A stretch of 64,000 nt of DNA from Afipia sp. GAS231 (GCF_900103365.1 NZ_LT629703.1:6434501-6498500); one strand, 5' to 3'. Shown: positions 50,963-61,099, counted from the first letter of the stretch. Notes: generated from the sequence alone by a model not told the origin. Numbers and translations: made by a program.

Positions 50963-52412
50963 ACTGATCCGCACCACGGCGTTCCGGCTGACGCTGGTCT
51001 ATCTGTTCCTGTTTGCGCTGTTTGCCGCGTCGCTGCTGGGCTATTTCGCCTGGAATACGCGGCGGCTGATCACCGAGCAGATCACCACCACGGTGAACGG
51101 CGAAATCGCCGAGATCAACAACATCTACAACCGCCGCGGTCTGCGCGGCCTTGACGGCACCATCCGCAACCGCTCGCTGCGGCCCGGCGCCAACCTCTAT
51201 CTTATCACCACACCGACCGGGACCGCGCTCGGCGGCAATGTCGCCTCATTGGCCCCGGGTGTGATGGGCTCGACCGGCTGGTCCGAGACCGCCTATCGAA
51301 GGCTCGACGACCAGGACACCGGCGACCACCGCGCACTGGTCTACGTTACCCAGTTGGACAACGGTTTTCGGCTGCTGGTCGGGCGCGATCTCGAGGAGCG
51401 GCGGCGGTTGTTCGGGATCGTCGCTCATGCCGCGCAATGGTCGCTGCTGGTCGTCATTGTGCTCGGCATCGGCGGCGGCATCTTCGTGGCGCGGCGGGTG
51501 CTGCAGCGGATCGATGCCATGACCGGCACCACCCAGCGCATCATGGCCGGCGATCTCTCCGGTCGTCTGCCGGTCGGGCGCAGCGGTGACGAGCTCGATC
51601 GCCTTGCCGAAAACCTCAACGCCATGCTGGAGCGCATCGAGGCCTTGATGATCGGCCTCAAGGAAGTTTCCGACAACATCGCCCACGATCTGAAGACGCC
51701 GCTGACGCGGCTGCGCAACCGCGCCGAGGAGGCGTTGGCGAGTTCGGGTAGCGAGGCCGAGTACCGCGCGGCGCTGGAGCGGACCATCGAGGAATCCGAC
51801 GGGCTCATTCGTACCTTCAACGCGCTGTTGATGATTGCGCGGGCCGAGTCCGGACAGGCGCGGGGCAATATGGACGATTTCGACGCCGCCGACGTCGCCA
51901 ACGGCATCCACGAACTCTACGAGCCGCTGGCCGAAGACGATGGCATGACCTTGCACGTCAAGACCGCGCCGGTGCGGCTGCACGGCAACCGTGAGCTGAT
52001 CAGCCAGGCGCTGGCCAACCTGGTCGAGAACGCGATCAAATACGGCAAGCCGTCGCCGGTGGTGCAGCCGCTCGACGCTGCGGCTGCCGCACGCAGCCGG
52101 GAGATCCTGATCGAGGCGCGGCGCGAGGGCGATTCCGTTCTGCTCAGCGTCAGCGACCACGGCCCCGGGATTCCGGAAGGCGATCGCAAGCATGCGGTGG
52201 AACGATTTGTCCGGCTGGAAACCAGCCGGACGCTGCCGGGCTCCGGCCTTGGCCTGAGCCTGGCGTCGGCCGTGGCGACGCTGCACGGCGGTGAACTCAG
52301 GCTCGGCGATTCGCATCCCGGCCTGACCGCGACGCTGGTGATTCCGGCACTTTCCGTTTCCAGTGAGAGGCTTGCGGCTCAAACGCAGGATGTGTCACAG
52401 AAGGTGGCATGA
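50946..52412 (+). CDS. sensor histidine kinase with HAMP domain
   Basis: A 488-residue kinase. It has two membrane helices (about 13-35 and 158-182) around a periplasmic domain of about 120 residues, then HAMP, the H-box EVSDNIAHDLKTPLTRLRNR, and a HATPase domain with ALANLVENAIKYG and GSGLGLSLASAVATLHGG. It is the partner of the overlapping response regulator. Its stop overlaps the start of glnE by 4 nt (ATGA), linking the trio in one transcript. The signal sensed is unknown. Confidence 0.93.
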   Translation: MTAFGKLIRTTAFRLTLVYLFLFALFAASLLGYFAWNTRRLITEQITTTVNGEIAEINNIYNRRGLRGLDGTIRNRSLRPGANLYLITTPTGTALGGNVASLAPGVMGSTGWSETAYRRLDDQDTGDHRALVYVTQLDNGFRLLVGRDLEERRRLFGIVAHAAQWSLLVVIVLGIGGGIFVARRVLQRIDAMTGTTQRIMAGDLSGRLPVGRSGDELDRLAENLNAMLERIEALMIGLKEVSDNIAHDLKTPLTRLRNRAEEALASSGSEAEYRAALERTIEESDGLIRTFNALLMIARAESGQARGNMDDFDAADVANGIHELYEPLAEDDGMTLHVKTAPVRLHGNRELISQALANLVENAIKYGKPSPVVQPLDAAAAARSREILIEARREGDSVLLSVSDHGPGIPEGDRKHAVERFVRLETSRTLPGSGLGLSLASAVATLHGGELRLGDSHPGLTATLVIPALSVSSERLAAQTQDVSQKVA

Positions 52413-55363
52413 ACTCACCCGCGCCGGGAAACGCGGAAGAGCATCGGTTGGCCGCGCGATTCGCGGCCGCGCCGCATGTCTCCGCCTCACACAATGCCGA
52501 ACAACGCCTGAAAGACTGGCTCGCCGAAATCGAGCCGGAGCAATCGGCTGCGATCGATGCGTGGCTGGACCACCCGCACGCGAAGCGCATCCTGCTCGGG
52601 ATCGCGGAATTCTCGCCTTATCTGTTCGACCTGATCCGCGCTGACGCCGCGCGCCTGATCCGCGTGCTGGCATGCGACCCGGAGTCGCACCTCGCATCCC
52701 TGATCGAGAACGCCTCGCGGGACGTGCTCGCCGCCAGCGGCGAGACCGACGTCATGCATCTGCTTCGCCGGATGAAGGCGGAAGCCGCCTTGATGATCGC
52801 GCTGTGCGACATCGGCGGGGTCTGGCCGGTGATGCGGGTGACCGCGGCGCTGACCGATCTGGCGGTGGCCTCAGTACAGACGGCGCTGCGCTTCCTGCTG
52901 CGCCAGGAGGTCGGGCGCGGCCGGATGACGGCGGCGAATCTCGACCGGCCCGAGGAAGGTTCTGGGCTGATCGTGCTTGCGATGGGCAAGATGGGCGCGG
53001 GCGAACTGAACTATTCCAGCGACATCGACCTGATCGTGTTTTTCGATCCCGCCGCCACGTCGCTGGTCCCGGACATCGAGCCGGCGCCGTTCTTCGTCCG
53101 GGTGACGCAGGCGCTGGCACGGCTGCTGCAACAACGCTCGGGCGACGGCTATGTGTTCCGCGTCGATTTGCGCCTGCGGCCCGATCCGGCCTCGACGCAG
53201 GTGGCGATGTCGATCGACGCGGCGCTGCATTACTACGAGCGGGAAGGGCGGACCTGGGAACGCGCGGCGATGATCAAGGCGCGGCCCTGCGCCGGCGACG
53301 CCAGAGCCGGCGAGGCACTGGTCTCGGAACTTTCCCCGTTCGTCTGGCGCAAGCATCTGGATTTCGCGGCGCTCGCCGACGTCCACGACATGAAGCGGCA
53401 GATGCAGACCTATCGCGGCCAGAGCGAGATCGCGGTCGAAGGCCACAACGTCAAGGTTGGCCGCGGCGGCATCCGCGAGATCGAGTTTTTTGCGCAGACC
53501 CAGCAATTGATCGCCGGCGGTCGCCATCCGGAATTGCGGGTGCGGCCGACGCTGTTGGCGTTGAACGTGCTGGCGAACAGCAACTGGATCACCTTCGATG
53601 CCTGCCACGAACTGACCGCGGCTTACGAGTTCCTGCGCCGGGTCGAGCACCGGCTGCAGATGATCGCCGACGAGCAGACCCATGCCTTGCCCGACGAGCC
53701 CGGGGCCGTGGAGCGCTTTGCGAACTTCTTCGGCTATGACAGCCGCGCTTCCTTTGCGAAGGACCTGCTCGGTCACCTCAAGACAGTGCAGGGCCATTAC
53801 AGCAAGCTGTTCGAGGGCGATCCGACCGGTACGGCGAAATTGCCCGACGTCGACTACAGCGGCGGCCCCGATGATCCGCGGCTGCTCGCGCATCTGGCCA
53901 CGCTCGGCTTCAAGAAGCCCGTCATGGTGGCGAAGACCGTGCAGCGATGGATGGCGGGCGATTATCGCGTGCTCCGCGGTGAGGTCACCAGGAACGCGTT
54001 CATCGAATTCGTTCCCGGCCTGATCGACGGCCTCGCGCATGCCGAAGACCCCGATGACGCCGTGACGGCGTTCGACCGTTTCCTCGGAGCGCTGCAACGC
54101 GGCGGACGGCTGATTTCGCTTCTGAGCCAGAACCGCGATCTGGTGGCGCTGGTGGCGCTGATCCTCGGCGCGGCGCCGCGACTCGGCGACATGCTGGCGC
54201 GCCAGCCGCAGATCATGGACGGGTTGATCGATCCGCGTTTTTTCGGCGCGATGCCGGACCAGAAGGAATTGTCGGCGCGGCTGGCGATGACCCTGAAGGA
54301 CGCGGATTCCTACGAAGACTTTCTCGATCGCTTGCGGCTGTTCGGGCAGGAGAGCCTGTTCCTGATCGGCACGCGCATTCTTTCCGGCACCGTGTCCGCG
54401 CAGCAGGCCAGCGTCGCCTTTGCCGATGTCGCGGAAGGCATCGTCCACACCGTGCATGGCCTGGTCAGCGACCGCTTCGCGGCCCAGCACGGCCGGATCA
54501 AGGGGCAGGAGACAGCGATCCTGGCGATGGGCCGGCTCGGCAGCCGCGAGATGACGGCCTCCTCCGATCTCGATCTGATCCTGCTCTATGATTTCGACGA
54601 GGAGAATCCGGATTCCGACGGCGAACGTTCGCTGCACGGCGCGCAATATTTCGCCCGCTTCACCCAGCGCCTGATCTCGGCCTTCACGACGCGGACCAAT
54701 TACGGCGTGCTCTATGACGTCGACATGCGGTTGCGGCCGTCGGGCCGTGCCGGGCCGGTGGCCTCACGGATCGATTCCTTTGCCGACTATCAGGATCGCG
54801 AGGCCTGGACCTGGGAGCACATGGCGCTGACGCGGGCACGGGTGATCTCGTCTTCGCCGGCGTTTCGCAGGAAGATCGAGGACGTCATTCGCGGCGTGCT
54901 GACGCGACCGCGCGATGCCGCCAGCACCGCCGGCGACGTCGCCGACATGCGCCGGGCGATCGCGCTGGAGAAGGGCGAGGACGACGTCTGGGATTTGAAG
55001 CTGGCCGCCGGCGGCCTCGTCGATATCGATTTCATCGCGCAATATTTGCAGCTGGTTCATGCCGCGGCCAAACCGGAAATCCTCAGCGTCTCGACGTTGC
55101 AGGTGCTCGATAACGCCGCACGCCTCGGCGTGCTGCCGCAATCCGAGGTCGAGATCCTGCGCTCGGCAACAAGGCTCTATCACGACCTGACGCAGATCCT
55201 GCGGCTGTGCGTCACCGGGAAATTCAATCCGGAAACCGCGGGCGAAAACCTGCAGCGCGTCATGGCGCGCGCCGGCGACACGCCCGATTTCTCGACGCTG
55301 GAAGCGCGCATACGGGAAACCCAGGCCGAGGTGCGGCGGGTGTTTCTGGAAATTGTTGGATGA
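52409..55363 (+). CDS. glnE: bifunctional glutamine synthetase adenylyltransferase/deadenylase
   Basis: A 984-residue GlnE. The deadenylylase half carries AMGKMGAGELNYSSDIDLIVFF (about 188-210) and the adenylyltransferase half carries AMGRLGSREMTASSDLDLILLYD (about 706-728), both with the nucleotidyltransferase DxD acids. Both PII-responsive halves are linked by the central regulatory domain, and the C-terminal helical domain is complete. It adds and removes AMP on glutamine synthetase in response to PII and glutamine, controlling ammonium assimilation. It overlaps the histidine kinase gene by 4 nt. Confidence 0.97.
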   Translation: MNSPAPGNAEEHRLAARFAAAPHVSASHNAEQRLKDWLAEIEPEQSAAIDAWLDHPHAKRILLGIAEFSPYLFDLIRADAARLIRVLACDPESHLASLIENASRDVLAASGETDVMHLLRRMKAEAALMIALCDIGGVWPVMRVTAALTDLAVASVQTALRFLLRQEVGRGRMTAANLDRPEEGSGLIVLAMGKMGAGELNYSSDIDLIVFFDPAATSLVPDIEPAPFFVRVTQALARLLQQRSGDGYVFRVDLRLRPDPASTQVAMSIDAALHYYEREGRTWERAAMIKARPCAGDARAGEALVSELSPFVWRKHLDFAALADVHDMKRQMQTYRGQSEIAVEGHNVKVGRGGIREIEFFAQTQQLIAGGRHPELRVRPTLLALNVLANSNWITFDACHELTAAYEFLRRVEHRLQMIADEQTHALPDEPGAVERFANFFGYDSRASFAKDLLGHLKTVQGHYSKLFEGDPTGTAKLPDVDYSGGPDDPRLLAHLATLGFKKPVMVAKTVQRWMAGDYRVLRGEVTRNAFIEFVPGLIDGLAHAEDPDDAVTAFDRFLGALQRGGRLISLLSQNRDLVALVALILGAAPRLGDMLARQPQIMDGLIDPRFFGAMPDQKELSARLAMTLKDADSYEDFLDRLRLFGQESLFLIGTRILSGTVSAQQASVAFADVAEGIVHTVHGLVSDRFAAQHGRIKGQETAILAMGRLGSREMTASSDLDLILLYDFDEENPDSDGERSLHGAQYFARFTQRLISAFTTRTNYGVLYDVDMRLRPSGRAGPVASRIDSFADYQDREAWTWEHMALTRARVISSSPAFRRKIEDVIRGVLTRPRDAASTAGDVADMRRAIALEKGEDDVWDLKLAAGGLVDIDFIAQYLQLVHAAAKPEILSVSTLQVLDNAARLGVLPQSEVEILRSATRLYHDLTQILRLCVTGKFNPETAGENLQRVMARAGDTPDFSTLEARIRETQAEVRRVFLEIVG

Positions 55364-55375
55364 GTGCGTGGACTT

Positions 55376-55448
55376 CGTAGGGTGGGTTAGCGAAGCGTAA
55401 CCCACCATCCAGGTTGCGGCGGATTACGCTATCGCTAATCCGCCCTAC
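55376..55448. repeat. tandem palindromes between glnE and the formate dehydrogenase operon
   Basis: GGTGGGTTA-gcgaagcg-TAACCCACC (about 55381-55406) is followed by GGCGGATTA-cgctatcgc-TAATCCGCC (about 55418-55444), with outer GTAGGG/CCCTAC arms. Both lie between the convergent glnE and fdsD ends and could limit read-through. Confidence 0.75.
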
Positions 55449-55459
55449 AACCTCTCAAC

Positions 55460-55542
55460 GTCATTGCGAGGAGCGTAGCGACGAAGCAATCCATTCTTTC
55501 TTCGTGCCGCGAAATGGATTGCTTCGCTTCGCTCGCAATGAC
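55460..55542. repeat. long imperfect hairpin (GTCATTGCGAG type)
   Basis: GTCATTGCGAG (55460-55470) pairs with CTCGCAATGAC (55532-55542), and the inner GAAGCAATCCAT/ATGGATTGCTTC arms also pair. It is the dispersed repeat family widely seen in Bradyrhizobium-type genomes. Confidence 0.8.
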
Positions 55543-55566
55543 GGCGGAGAGACGGTTACTCGTCCG

Positions 55567-55782
55567 CTACGCCTGCTTCAGCGTTTGCAGCGCATCGCGC
55601 ACGTTGGGATCGAGGCCGGCGCCGCCGCTGTCGAGATGCGCGAAGATCTGCTTGCGCATCCGGGGGTCCCAGAACTTTTTGATGTGCTCGGCGATACCCG
55701 GCACCGCCTTGTCATGGCCCTGGCTCCGGAAGAACCAGCCGATCTGGTTGGCCATGTAGATCAATCGGTCAGGCGACGACAT
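55567..55782 (-). CDS. fdsD: formate dehydrogenase subunit delta
   Basis: About 71 residues from the ATG at 55782 (MSSPDRLIYMANQIGWFFRS, then QGHDKAVPGIAEHIKKFWDP, RMRKQI). This is the FdsD family, an accessory subunit of soluble NAD-dependent formate dehydrogenases. The upstream open frame overlaps fdhD and is not protein-like. It overlaps fdhD by 14 nt and is the last gene of the operon. Confidence 0.92.
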   Translation of the reverse strand: MSSPDRLIYMANQIGWFFRSQGHDKAVPGIAEHIKKFWDPRMRKQIFAHLDSGGAGLDPNVRDALQTLKQA

Positions 55783-56641
55783 GAATGGCTCCGCTGGCGC
55801 CGGTCTTGAGTTTGGGCGCTTTTTCTTCGTTTCCCGTGATCCGCTCCGGGTGCGTGAAGATTTCAAATCCATCCGACCGTGCGATGGCCGCGAGCGTGAT
55901 GCCGGCGGCATCCGCCATCCGGACCGCGAGGGCGGTCGGCGCCGATACCGCGACCATCAGCGGGGCGCCGATGGCAGCCGTCTTTTGCACCATCTCGACC
56001 GAGACCCGGCTGGTCAACAGCACCATGCCGTCGCCGGCCACGACCTTGTCCTGCGCCAGCGCGCCGGCGAGCTTGTCGAGCGCATTGTGGCGGCCGACGT
56101 CCTCGCGCAAGGCGACGATGCCGCGCGCCGGTGTCCAGAACGCGGCGGCATGCACCGCGCGGGTTTCGATGTTGATCGCCTGCAGCGGCGCAATGCCGGC
56201 CATCGCGGTCATGATCTCCCGCGGCGAAAACGAACGACCACCGGTAACCACCGCCGCAGGCCGAACCGCCTCGGCGATGGAATCGATGCCGCAGATGCCG
56301 CAGCCGGTCGGGCCGGCGATATGGCGGCGTCGTTCGCTGAGATGCTCTGCTTTCGACGACGCCAGCCACATCCGCAACTCGATGCCGTCGTCGAGTTCGA
56401 CGATATCGACGGAGTCGATCTCGTCGGCGGACTGCACGATGCCCTCGCTGAGGCTGAAGCCGATCGCAAAATCCCGCAGGTTCTGCGGCGTTCCCATCAT
56501 CACGGCATAGGTGCCGCCATTGTAGGTCAGCGCCAGCGCGGTCTCCTCCGGGATCTGGCGCGTGCCGTCGCCAAAGCTACCTTGATCAAGGCTGCCTTGG
56601 CGCCAAACGGTTCGATCGGCGGTATGGATAGGTCCGGGCAT
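55769..56641 (-). CDS. fdhD: formate dehydrogenase accessory sulfurtransferase FdhD
   Basis: A 290-residue protein. The Cys motif GPTGCGICGIDSIAEAVR (about 130-147) is the sulfur-carrying site, and the family also shows FAIGFSLSEGIVQSADEI and GRHNALDKLAGALAQDK. FdhD transfers sulfur from a desulfurase to the molybdenum cofactor so that FdsA becomes active. It begins 3 nt after the fdsA stop and overlaps fdsD. All motifs are intact. Confidence 0.95.
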   Translation of the reverse strand: MPGPIHTADRTVWRQGSLDQGSFGDGTRQIPEETALALTYNGGTYAVMMGTPQNLRDFAIGFSLSEGIVQSADEIDSVDIVELDDGIELRMWLASSKAEHLSERRRHIAGPTGCGICGIDSIAEAVRPAAVVTGGRSFSPREIMTAMAGIAPLQAINIETRAVHAAAFWTPARGIVALREDVGRHNALDKLAGALAQDKVVAGDGMVLLTSRVSVEMVQKTAAIGAPLMVAVSAPTALAVRMADAAGITLAAIARSDGFEIFTHPERITGNEEKAPKLKTGASGAIHVVA

Positions 56642-56644
56642 CCG

Positions 56645-59533
56645 TTACTCCGCAGCTTCCGCCGGCGCGATCCGGCGGGAGTGACGGGCCTGCTCGTCAT
56701 AGGCCTTCTGCCAGTCGGACGGGCCGTTGGAGGGCGAAATCTCCACCGCGGTCACCTTGTATTCCGGACAGTTGGTGGCCCAGTCGGAATACTCCGTGGT
56801 GATGACGTTGGCTTGCGTGTCCGGGTGGTGGAACGTGGTGTAGACCACGCCCGGCGCGACGCGGTCGGTGATTTCCGCGCGCAAGGTGGTCTCGCCGGCG
56901 CGGCTCTTGAGCCGCACCCAGTCGCCGTCGCGCACCCCGCGCTGCTCAGCGTCGTGGGGATGGATTTCGAGCCGGTCCTCGGCATGCCAGACCACGTTCT
57001 CGGTGCGGCGGGTCTGCGCGCCGACATTGTACTGGCTGAGAATGCGCCCCGTCGTCAGCAACAGGGGATAGCGCGGTCCAGTGCGTTCGTCGGTCGGGAT
57101 GTATTCGGTGATGACGAACTTGCCCTTGCCGCGGACGAAGCCGCCGATATGCATCACCGGCGTGCCTTCCGGCGCCGTCTCGTTGCAGGGCCACTGCACC
57201 GAGCCGAGTTCTTCCAGCTTGGCGTAGGAGACGCCGGCGAAGGTCGGCGTCAGTGCGGCGATCTCGTCCATGATCTGCGAAGGGTGATCGTAGTGCATGT
57301 CGTAGCCCATCGCCTTGGCGAGGCCGATGGTTACTTCCCAGTCGGCCATGCCGTTGCGCGGGCTCATCACCTTGCGGACGCGCTGGATGCGGCGCTCGGC
57401 ATTGGTGAAGGTGCCGTCCTTCTCCAGGAAGGTCGAACCCGGCAGGAAGACGTGGGCGTAGTTCGCGGTCTCGTTGAGGAAGAGGTCGTGGACGATGACG
57501 CATTCCATCGACGACAGCGCCGCCACCACATGCTTGGTGTTGGGATCGGACTGCAGGATGTCTTCGCCCTGCACGTAGAGGCCCATAAAAGTGCCTTCGA
57601 TCGCGGCGTCGAACATGTTGGGAATGCGCAGGCCCGGCTCCGGGTTGAGCTTGACGTTCCACATCGCCTCGAACTGGTCGCGGACCGCGTCGCCGGAGAT
57701 GTGGCGATAGCCGGGCAGCTCATGCGGGAACGAGCCCATGTCGCAGGAACCCTGGACGTTGTTCTGGCCGCGCAGCGGGTTCACGCCGACGCCGGGGCGG
57801 CCGATATTGCCGGTCGCCATCGCGAGGTTGGCGATCGCAATCACCGTGGTCGAGCCCTGGCTGTGTTCGGTGACGCCGAGCCCGTAATAGATCGCGCCGT
57901 TGCCGCCGGTGGCAAATTGCCGTGCGGCTGCCCGAAGATCCTTCGGGTCGACGCCGGTCATGATCGCGGTGGCTTCGGGGCTGTTGTTGTTCTGGGCGAC
58001 GAAGGCCGCCCATTCCTCGAACTCGCTCCAGTCGCAGCGCTCGCGCACGAAGGCTTCGTCCACCAAACCTTCGGTCACGATGACATGCGCCAGCGCGGTC
58101 AGCACGGCGACGTTGGTGCCGGGCATCAGCGGCAGGTGCAGCGCCTTGACGTGCGGCGATTCCACCATCTCGGTGCGGCGTGGATCGACCACGATCAGCT
58201 TGGCGCCCTGACGTAGCCGCTTCTTCAATCGCGAGGCGAACACCGGATGGGCCGATGCCGGGTTGGCGCCGATGATCATGACGACGTCGGTATGCTCGAC
58301 CGAGTCGAAATCCTGCGTGCCGGCCGAGGTGCCGAACGTCGTCGACAGGCCGTAGCCGGTCGGCGAATGGCAGACACGGGCGCAGGTATCGACGTTGTTG
58401 TTGCCGAAGCCGCCGCGGATCAGCTTCTGCACCACGTATACATCTTCATTGGTGCAGCGGGATGACGTGATGCCGCCGATGGCGTCACGGCCATACTTGG
58501 CCTGAATGCCCCTGAACTTGGCGGCAGCGAAATTGAACGCTTCGTCCCACGACACCTCACGCCAGGGATCGGCAATGTTTTCGCGGATCATCGGCTTGAG
58601 AATGCGTTCCTTGTGGGTGGTGTAGCCCCATGCGAAGCGGCCCTTGACGCAGGAGTGGCCGCGATTGGCCTTGCCGTCCTTGTACGGCACCATGCGCACG
58701 ACTTCCTCGCCGCGCATTTCCGCTTTGAACGTGCAGCCGACGCCGCAATAGGCGCAGGTGGTCACCACCGAATGTTCGGGCTGGCCGATCTCGATGACGG
58801 ATTTTTCGGTCAAGGTCGCGGTCGGGCAGGCCTGCACGCAGGCGCCGCAGGAAACGCATTCGGAGCCGAGAAAACTCTCGCTCATGCCGGGCGAGACGCG
58901 GCTGTCGAACCCGCGGCCGGAAATGGTCAGCGCGAAGGTGCCTTGCACTTCCTCGCAGGCGCGGACGCAGCGCGAGCAGACGATGCATTTCGAGGGATCG
59001 TAGGTGAAGTAGGGGTTGGACTCGTCCTTCGGCATCCAGTTGTCATTGCTGCAGCCGTCGGCCTTGTTATCGAAGGTCTTGGCGAAGACATGGTTCTCGC
59101 CCTCGTAACCGTAACGGACGTCGCGCAGGCCGACCGCACCCGCCATGTCCTGCAATTCGCAGTCGCCGTTGGCGGCGCAGGTCAAGCAATCCAGCGGATG
59201 GTTGGAGATGTACAACTCCATCACGCCTTTTCGGATTTTCTTCAGCCGGTCGGTCTGGGTATGGACCACGAGGCCGTTCATGGCGGGCGTGGTGCAGGAG
59301 GCCGGTGTGCCGGCGCGGCCTTCGATCTCGATCAGGCACAACCGGCAGGAGCCGAACGCATCGACCATGTCGGTGGCGCAGAGTTTTGGAATCTGCGTCC
59401 CGGCTTCCATCGCCGCGCGCATGATCGAGGTGCCCTCGGGCACAGTGATGCTCCGGCCGTCGATGGTGAGCGTCACCATCGTCTCGGATTTGGAGCGCGG
59501 GGTTCCGAAATCGGTTTCCTGGATCAGCGACAT
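56645..59533 (-). CDS. fdsA: NAD-dependent formate dehydrogenase alpha subunit
   Basis: A 962-residue catalytic subunit. Ordered domains are an N-terminal 2Fe-2S ferredoxin (CATDMVDAFGSCRLC), a His/Cys cluster (HPLDCLTCAANGDCEL), two 4Fe-4S motifs (CIVCSRCVRAC; CVSCGACVQAC), a further cluster (CAYCGVGCTF) and the molybdopterin domain, with the Mo-ligand Cys in ARVCHSPTGYG. It oxidises formate to CO2 in the cytoplasm and passes electrons to FdsB/FdsG and NAD+. AGGAG lies before the ATG. It is the third gene of fdsGBA-fdhD-fdsD. Confidence 0.96.
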   Translation of the reverse strand: MSLIQETDFGTPRSKSETMVTLTIDGRSITVPEGTSIMRAAMEAGTQIPKLCATDMVDAFGSCRLCLIEIEGRAGTPASCTTPAMNGLVVHTQTDRLKKIRKGVMELYISNHPLDCLTCAANGDCELQDMAGAVGLRDVRYGYEGENHVFAKTFDNKADGCSNDNWMPKDESNPYFTYDPSKCIVCSRCVRACEEVQGTFALTISGRGFDSRVSPGMSESFLGSECVSCGACVQACPTATLTEKSVIEIGQPEHSVVTTCAYCGVGCTFKAEMRGEEVVRMVPYKDGKANRGHSCVKGRFAWGYTTHKERILKPMIRENIADPWREVSWDEAFNFAAAKFRGIQAKYGRDAIGGITSSRCTNEDVYVVQKLIRGGFGNNNVDTCARVCHSPTGYGLSTTFGTSAGTQDFDSVEHTDVVMIIGANPASAHPVFASRLKKRLRQGAKLIVVDPRRTEMVESPHVKALHLPLMPGTNVAVLTALAHVIVTEGLVDEAFVRERCDWSEFEEWAAFVAQNNNSPEATAIMTGVDPKDLRAAARQFATGGNGAIYYGLGVTEHSQGSTTVIAIANLAMATGNIGRPGVGVNPLRGQNNVQGSCDMGSFPHELPGYRHISGDAVRDQFEAMWNVKLNPEPGLRIPNMFDAAIEGTFMGLYVQGEDILQSDPNTKHVVAALSSMECVIVHDLFLNETANYAHVFLPGSTFLEKDGTFTNAERRIQRVRKVMSPRNGMADWEVTIGLAKAMGYDMHYDHPSQIMDEIAALTPTFAGVSYAKLEELGSVQWPCNETAPEGTPVMHIGGFVRGKGKFVITEYIPTDERTGPRYPLLLTTGRILSQYNVGAQTRRTENVVWHAEDRLEIHPHDAEQRGVRDGDWVRLKSRAGETTLRAEITDRVAPGVVYTTFHHPDTQANVITTEYSDWATNCPEYKVTAVEISPSNGPSDWQKAYDEQARHSRRIAPAEAAE

Positions 59534-59542
59534 GGCGATCTC

Positions 59543-61099
59543 CTATTCCGCGGCCTGAAGTTTGGTGGGTACGGGACCGAAATCTTCCCGGAAGTGTTTC
59601 AGCGCGCTCGAGACGGGGTAGGGCGTGAAGCCGCCGAGCGCGCAGAGCGAGCCGAATTTCATGGTGTTGCAGAGGTCTTCGACCACGGCGATGTTCTCGG
59701 CCACGCGTTCGCCGCGGCGGATCTTGTCGATGGTCTCGACGCCGCGGGTCGAACCGATCCGGCACGGCGTGCACTTGCCGCAGGATTCGACGGCGCAGAA
59801 TTCCATCGCGAAGCGGGCTTGTTTGGCCATGTCGACGCTGTCGTCAAACACGACGATGCCGCCATGTCCGATCAGCCCGTCACGCGCAGCAAACGCCTCG
59901 TAGTCGAACGGCGTGTCGAACAGCGCACGGGGGAAATAGGCGCCCAAGGGACCGCCGACTTGAACTGCGCGGACTTCGCGACCGGTAAAGGTGCCGCCGC
60001 CGACATCGTCGATGAGTTCGCCAAGCGTGATGCCGAAGGCGGTCTCGAACAGGCCGCCATATCGGATGTTGCCGGCGAGCTGGATCGGCATGGTGCCGCG
60101 GGAACGGCCCATGCCGAAATCCGCATAGGCTTGGGCGCCGCCGGCGAGGATGAAGGGGATCGCCGCGAACGACAGCACGTTGTTGATCACGGTCGGCCGG
60201 CCGAACAGGCCCTTGTGGGCGGGCAGCGGCGGCTTGGCGCGAACGATGCCGCGGCGGCCCTCGAGGCTTTCCAGCAGCGAGGTCTCTTCGCCGCAGACAT
60301 AGGCGCCGGCGCCGACCCGGACTTCGAGATCGAAACTATGGGAGGACCCGCCGATCTTCGCGCCGAGATAGCCGGCGCGTTTGGCCGCCACGATCGCGGC
60401 GTTCATCGCGATTACGGCATGCGGATATTCCGAGCGGATGTAGATGTAGCCTTTGGTGGCGCCGACGGTGATGCCGGCAATCGTCATGCCTTCGATCACG
60501 ACGAAGGGATCGCCTTCCATGATCATGCGGTCGGCGAATGTGCCGCTGTCGCCTTCGTCGGCGTTGCAGACGATGTATTTGCGGTCGGCGCTGGTCTGCG
60601 CCACGGTTTTCCACTTGATGCCGGTCGGGAAGCCTGCGCCGCCGCGGCCGCGCAGGCCGGACACGGTGACATCTGCGAGGATTTCGTCCGAGGTCAACGT
60701 CAAGGCCCGTTCGAGGCCCTTGTAACCGTCATGGGCGCGGTAGTCCTCGACCGAGCGCGGGTCGATCACGCCGCAGCGGGCGAAGGTCAGCCGGGTCTGG
60801 CGCTTGAGCCAGGGAATCTCGTCCGCGACGCCAAGTCGCAGCAGGTGCGGACCGTCGGCGGCCATGGCGTCGAGCACGGACAGCGCCTCGGCCGGGGTCA
60901 CGGGACCGAACGCGACACGCCCTTCCGAGGTTGCGACCTCGACCATCGGCTCGAGCCAATAGAGCCCGCGTGATCCGGTCCGGACGATCTCGACGGCGAT
61001 GCCGCGCTTGCCGGCAGCCTGTTCCAGCGCCTGGGCGACTTCATCGGCGCCGACGGCAACCGCGCCGGCATCACGGGAAACGAAAACGCGCATCGTCAT
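59543..61099 (-). CDS. fdsB: NAD-dependent formate dehydrogenase beta subunit (NuoF-like)
   Basis: About 518 residues from the ATG at 61099, overlapping fdsG by 4 nt. A small N-terminal thioredoxin-like domain is followed by the NuoF-like core: GRGGAGFPTGIKWKTV and NADEGDSGTFADRMI bind FMN and NADH, and the 4Fe-4S cluster is ESCGKCTPCRIGS with a later Cys in LCNTMKFGSLCALGG. It hands electrons from the iron-sulfur chain to NAD+. It ends 9 nt before fdsA. Confidence 0.95.
   Translation of the reverse strand: MTMRVFVSRDAGAVAVGADEVAQALEQAAGKRGIAVEIVRTGSRGLYWLEPMVEVATSEGRVAFGPVTPAEALSVLDAMAADGPHLLRLGVADEIPWLKRQTRLTFARCGVIDPRSVEDYRAHDGYKGLERALTLTSDEILADVTVSGLRGRGGAGFPTGIKWKTVAQTSADRKYIVCNADEGDSGTFADRMIMEGDPFVVIEGMTIAGITVGATKGYIYIRSEYPHAVIAMNAAIVAAKRAGYLGAKIGGSSHSFDLEVRVGAGAYVCGEETSLLESLEGRRGIVRAKPPLPAHKGLFGRPTVINNVLSFAAIPFILAGGAQAYADFGMGRSRGTMPIQLAGNIRYGGLFETAFGITLGELIDDVGGGTFTGREVRAVQVGGPLGAYFPRALFDTPFDYEAFAARDGLIGHGGIVVFDDSVDMAKQARFAMEFCAVESCGKCTPCRIGSTRGVETIDKIRRGERVAENIAVVEDLCNTMKFGSLCALGGFTPYPVSSALKHFREDFGPVPTKLQAAE

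Noticed and set aside
55781..60973. Two long plus-strand open frames across fdhD, fdsA and fdsB
   Set aside because: Both are antisense shadows of the formate dehydrogenase genes with no protein-like composition.
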